A program made the position numbers and the translations under genes. Shown one piece after another: positions 59,777 to 64,000 of a stretch of 64,000 nt of DNA. How positions within the stretch are numbered: the first letter of the stretch is position 1; each line of letters opens with the position of its first letter. The stretch is from Welwitschia mirabilis (lineage: Eukaryota > Gnetophyta > Gnetopsida > Welwitschiales), in assembly GCA_051453625.1 (NCBI GenBank), contig JBOZIK010000001.1, positions 15,471,778-15,535,777 on the forward strand, written 5' to 3'. The notes beneath the pieces are model-generated. The model was not told the DNA's origin and made no database searches. It saw only the letters and a program-made list of their open reading frames with translations.

Positions 59777-62269
59777 TGACCCTTCACTTAGCTTTGTTAG
59801 TTCCTAATAAAATAAGTGAATAATCACAATTGCAAGTCAAATTGACTGAGATAAATAGTAACTAGGGAAATATAAATTAATCTAAAAAATATTTTCACAT
59901 AGGATCAAATGTCAAAATCTAATGAACTAATGTATTACCTTTGAAAGATGTATAATAGAGTTATTATCCTGTAGGTCATTCAAAAGATCATGGGAATGAC
60001 ATGCTTAAAAAATTAGGATGAAAATTAAGTACCTGCAAACATGATTAATAGTAAAATCAGAGTAGTACAAATTATGTTAGTTACTACTTAAAATATTTTT
60101 TACATAAAAAATTTAAAATTAAATGTCATACATAAAAAATCATTATAAGATATAATCATGGTAACCCAGAAAAATGATGGTGTATATAATTAATTAGTGA
60201 GTTTTAAGTACAATTTAAAAGAGGTAAATATATTGAAAATAATCATGACATTACTACCATCATGGTGTTATAGTGAAGTTTGCACAAGAACTCATAGGTG
60301 AAGATGGAAAAGAAGGATGCTCCTCCTCAACTAGAAAGTGCACACTGAGAGCTACTAAAATATCAAAGATATTGGCCTACTAAGAAATGCCCATAATGCA
60401 TATTACATAAATAATATGAAATCATAACTAAACTAACCTATCACATATATGTACTGTGAAATCTCAGAATGATTCTAATAATTAAAATTTGTGCTAAAAA
60501 ATATCTCAAAAATATTTCCTACTCCTACATGTAAATTAATATGTCTCATATTACATTAACATAATAAGATAAAGATTGGTAGATGTTAGGTCTTTGGAAA
60601 ATATTAGCCACAAAATAAAGTTCAAACAAAGAAAGATAGTTAATGACAATAGTAGTGAGGCCTAAGAGAGTAATGATAAAGTTCAAGAGATATATAAAAG
60701 CTAAGAATTATCATTAAAAAAATCATGATAAAGGAGCTAAAATTAGGAATAACTTAAAATAAGAGAAAGTGGTATTAGAATAGGGCAATGATAATGCACC
60801 AAGTAGAAAGAAGCAATGGTAAGAAAAACCTTTAAAAATGCCCAAACTCAAATACATTTAAGATAAACAAGTAGATGTATCAAAATTCACAAAGATGCTA
60901 AAGGAAATTATGAGAGAAATAACATTAAGAGCTAAAGGAACATCATCTGTCAAAGTACTAAAAGAAAATCAACCCATATAGATAATAATCATGAGTGAAA
61001 TAAAACAACATGAAAACTAGTAAATGATGAAGTCTTAAGTATTGTGTTGGAAAAGTAAGGAAATTATTTTCAAATACCAAGCAAAATGAATAAGAAAAAC
61101 AACAGTAAACATGAATAACTAGGAATATGAAGAAGATTTTCTACCTATCCTAAATTCAAACATAAAAGATTCCCTTCATACAAATCATAAAATCATGCAT
61201 GACATTATGTAAAAAACTTTATAAAGTACCACTCAATTAGATAGTGATTGTGATGATGTCAAGTAGATCTACTGTTCTTAGTCAAAGAATGATAAGATCA
61301 ATAACTATTTAAAAATGAATTCACTTTCTTACGTCCCAAAACATACCAGTATCATAATAAGTAAAATGATCATGTGGGAGTATTACATGCATAATGAGTT
61401 TAAGAAATAAGAAATACCTCTGATAACACCAATAACATTACTAATCCTATAAACTCCATAAGATAAACATAAGTTATGATACATGTATGCTTAGAAATAA
61501 TAATACATCTGAACTTGCCAGGGATATCATTAATTCTGTAGCATACATACTAAATTTAATTGATTAATTTATAACTACATAGTATAGTCCTAGAAACTAA
61601 CAATATCTCTAACCTTATTAGGGACATCACTGATCTTATGACCTATAAGTAATAATTATTCTATGTTGAGAGGAGTGAAACCACTATCAGAGGAGTAAGG
61701 ACCTACAATCATGATCAATTAATTTCCTAATGGAGTTTCCATAGCTAATAACACTACCAAAGATTATACTTTGGAAAATGTACCCTATTGTGATATGACA
61801 TCATGGTTATCATTCTTTTTTTCCCTTAAGTCTTACATGACCAAGTACTCTTGAAGATAGAAATGAAGTGATGATATAATAAACAAGGAGGACATACCCT
61901 AAGCAACTAAAAATATAATAAAATAACTAAGTCATCTTCTTTTAAAATGAAGTTCATAGACATACGGATGTCTTAAGATTAAGTGAATCCAATCCTATCA
62001 CTTTGAAATACCTAAGTAAAAGATTAATAGTCATGGTGACTTCATAAAATCATACATAATTCTAGTACAAGATGATCAATTGATGTCGTGATGTTAATCA
62101 AAGGAATCGGCTAATGAATAATTCAAACAATGGCAAAAGGAAAGTCCTCCTCATCAGAGGAGGGGAAGGGGATGGGAAGGGGTGGGAGGATACTTCCAAC
62201 TGAAGAGCTTCTATCATGTTTAAGGTTTTAGCATAAAGTAACTTATAGATTTTTAACCTTTACCTTACC
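59777..62269 (-). other. E4 3' non-coding region
   Basis: Begins with the purine tract beside the LTR (59777-59795). The stretch up to 59850 matches E1 and E2. A conserved block (61690-62060) is shared with E2 and E5. A hairpin and G-run tract lie at 62146-62189. No coding sequence recognised. Confidence 0.6.
62146..62189 (+). other. hairpin plus G-quadruplex-like tract
   Basis: CCTCCT-CATCAG-AGGAGG (62146-62163) is a perfect 6-bp stem. It runs into five G-runs of 3-4 (62162-165, 168-171, 174-176, 179-182, 184-186) with 1-2-base loops. Confidence 0.8.
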
Positions 62270-63520
62270 CAATGTTTGAATTGGATATTTCAATTAATCC
62301 ATTAGAATGTAGTTTTTCAAAAAGATAGGGACCTAACCATTTAAAGGTTAACTTATTGTGTAAAATATGCATTTAGTTATTATATAAAAGAACTAGTTAA
62401 CTTAGCTCAAATTACTTATGAGTTAATGTTTTTATATTTGAACTTAGCTTAAGCTCTATGAATAAGTTGACGATGTACAACACAGGTATGTTTTTTAATC
62501 TAAGTGATCAAGCTAGGCTAATTGCGGCCTAAGATTTTTGTCTAAGTTTATAAGATTAAGTTGATAAGTAGAATGATAAGAGTTATAGCAAACATCAATT
62601 GACAAGATAAAAACTTTTCCATACGTAAGTTCATAAAGTGAAAAGCTAAGATAATTTTGCTAAATAGTATAATAAGCCCACAGAACTTCATTGAGTTTAG
62701 AAGTTAAATATTTCATATTGATAGAGACAAGTTTTTGAAACATCTTCTTTATTTTCATATTCACATTCTTAGAATCATCATTGGATTAGGGGTAATAAGC
62801 ATAGAAAATTTAATGTTTAATTTTAATGAATAAGAGAAGTCTCTAAAAAAGATCATTGATAAAATGTATTTCCTAGTCACAAATTAATATTCTAAAAAAA
62901 CCAAAGCACTAAAAGATATAAGTTTAGATAAAATTGTAGACAGTTCAGACAGCATTTGTGATAGTAGGAATGGCTTCAACCCACTTGACACTAAGATGTA
63001 ATTTTTGTCATAAGAATGTGATTTGATAGGGATCTATAAAGTTAGTCCCTCAATAGTTAAAGTGTTTACATTTAAGAATAGGTTTAAGGGGTATATCTTA
63101 AGAGTGCATTAGGGTACTATAATGTTGAAAATCATCATACCTTAAAGTTAAAAGAATCTTTAAAATGGTTAGACCAATAAAAACTAAAATGAAGGATTTT
63201 AATTATATTCTTTTGTTCACTAAAGTTTTCCTCATATACTCCACTATGAAAAAGGTTAAGAATGTTAAGCTTTTTCCATTATGACACACATTTATGCATA
63301 ATTTGGTATTTGAACCTATGGTAAAGATGGGACTCATTTCATTCATAATCACCAATTCTATGAAGAAAAGATTTTCATTGATTATGGGTCTAATGCCAAG
63401 GTGTTTTCATAGTAATAAGGTAATTCACAATGTTGGCATATCAATGGACAAGATGAGGAGAGGATATGGCATAGAGGTGTTTAAAAATAAAGATTTATTC
63501 ATTATGAAAACAATCATTGC
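62270..63520 (-). pseudogene. E4 integrase with lysine at the third catalytic position
   Basis: FYWSNHFKDSFNF near 63200 marks the finger region. The core follows: KNYILV (about 63000), FGFFRILICD with the second Asp at 62876-62878, then IHFINDLFRDF. Exactly 35 residues on, in an unbroken frame, the codon is AAG, lysine (62768-62770), in SKNVNMKIKK. The first Asp position (near 63062) reads a non-acidic residue. The C-terminal part SIDVCYNSYHSTYQLNLINL (about 62610-62550) and KLTFKWLGPYLFEKLHSNG (62350-62290) extends past the point where E1 is cut by a gap. Confidence 0.87.
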
Positions 63521-63915
63521 TTGAAATTTCATCAAGAAAATAAGGAATTCGAGACAAGTGATCTAAAATGCTATTATGTTTCCCAGCTTTATCAATGATG
63601 ATAAGATTGAATTCCTATATGAGAAGGATTTATCTAATAAGTCTATGACTAGAATCTTTCTTGGTCATAATGTATAGCCACATGATTTGTGTAAACATTG
63701 GTATTGAAGCTAAGAAGATAGTGTGTAAGTTTATTAAGGTAAAAGATGATGGCAAGCATTTCTTTCTCAATGATAGTGTAATTGCTCTAGGCATTAGACA
63801 AAGTTTTACTAAGTTAAGATATAACTTTAAAACTTTCTTTATCTTTTAGCCAAGTACCTCACTATTGATTGCCTAAATTGCACTTCAAAAGTAGTTACTT
63901 CTGAAATAATGGAAT
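63521..63915 (-). pseudogene. E4 RNase H domain
   Basis: The minus strand reads YTIIEKEMLAIIFYLNKL, THYLLSFNTNVYTNHVAIHY and a tail FNLIIIDKAGKHNSILDHLS (about 63790-63545), matching E1 RNase H block for block. The VYTDH aspartate is Asn. Upstream, VLG, stop, KIKK parallels E1, and homology fades at about 63915. The plus-strand open frame at 63294-63524 is antisense to the linker downstream of this domain. Confidence 0.85.
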
Positions 63916-63921
63916 TGCAAT

Positions 63922-64000
63922 TAGACTTAGTATAGAGTGATTTAACCAACGAATGTCATAATCTGGAGAGCATAAGATAATATACTAATAAGTACACAAA
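63922..64000 (-). repeat. possible E4 5' LTR tail joined directly to RNase H
   Basis: GATTATGACATTCGTTGG then TAAATCACTCTATACTAAG on the minus strand resembles the GATTATGACATTTGGC...CTATACTAGTG block near the end of the E4 3' LTR (58632-58666). The last 60-80 bp of the LTR, the primer site, gag, protease and RT would be deleted. Confidence 0.45.

Larger units (their letters stand above)
58553..64000 (-). mobile_element. E4: minus-strand Athila-like gypsy element, sister of E1, running off the window
   Basis: Right to left: possible 5' LTR tail (63922-64000), RNase H, integrase, 3' non-coding region, polypurine tract, 3' LTR. Pol aligns with E1 closely, even through non-motif stretches between RNase H and the integrase finger (both read KTP followed by a stop, then FLHRIGDY). 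RT, protease and gag are absent from the visible part. Confidence 0.86.

Noticed and set aside
63294-63524. 76-codon plus-strand frame
   Set aside because: It is antisense to the E4 RNase H-integrase linker, whose minus-strand translation matches E1.

Overview
The window looks like repeat-dense, AT-rich intergenic DNA from a flowering plant with a large genome. I recognise no host gene, tRNA, rRNA or CRISPR array. Everything I can identify is LTR-retrotransposon debris: Ty3/gypsy of Athila-like and Tat/Ogre-like type, and Ty1/copia. All coding regions carry stops, frameshifts and lost catalytic residues. Many stops fit C-to-T or G-to-A decay. Calls come from hand translation and by-eye comparison; no search was run.

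Layout, left to right. 1-5405: E1, a plus-strand Athila-like gypsy element (protease end, RT, RNase H, integrase, 3' LTR), broken by assembly gaps. 5406-10490: mostly anonymous DNA with short tandem repeats. 10491-12210: copia A pol remnant. 12211-20396: anonymous DNA with local repeats. 20402-25438: a minus-strand LTR element with two LTRs, a perfect initiator-tRNA-Met binding site and a degenerate interior. 26237-29647: copia B, cut inside RT by a solo or truncated LTR (29648-30305) of the E1/E2 superfamily. 30306-31740: an LTR-like repeat with a GTCGAC-rich block. 33265-35660: E3, a minus-strand gypsy pol.

36592-44054: E2, a gypsy element with both LTRs, a tRNA-Asp-type primer site, gag and protease but no RT or integrase, and a 5-bp duplication CTTAT. 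44572-56791: E5, a 12.2-kb minus-strand Tat/Ogre-like element with gag, protease, RT, two RNase H domains and integrase, bounded by TG...CA and the duplication GTTCA; it sits inside the gag of copia C. 56797-58552: the rest of copia C, cut in its integrase by E4. 58553-64000: E4, a minus-strand relative of E1, running off the window.

The right half is therefore a nest: copia C is the host, split by E5 and then by E4, with E2 close on its left. The most unusual points are an integrase with lysine in place of the DD35E glutamate in both E1 and E4, a conserved 3' non-coding block shared by E2, E4 and E5 although E5 belongs to another lineage, and a G-quadruplex-like tract beside a hairpin in the E4 3' region.
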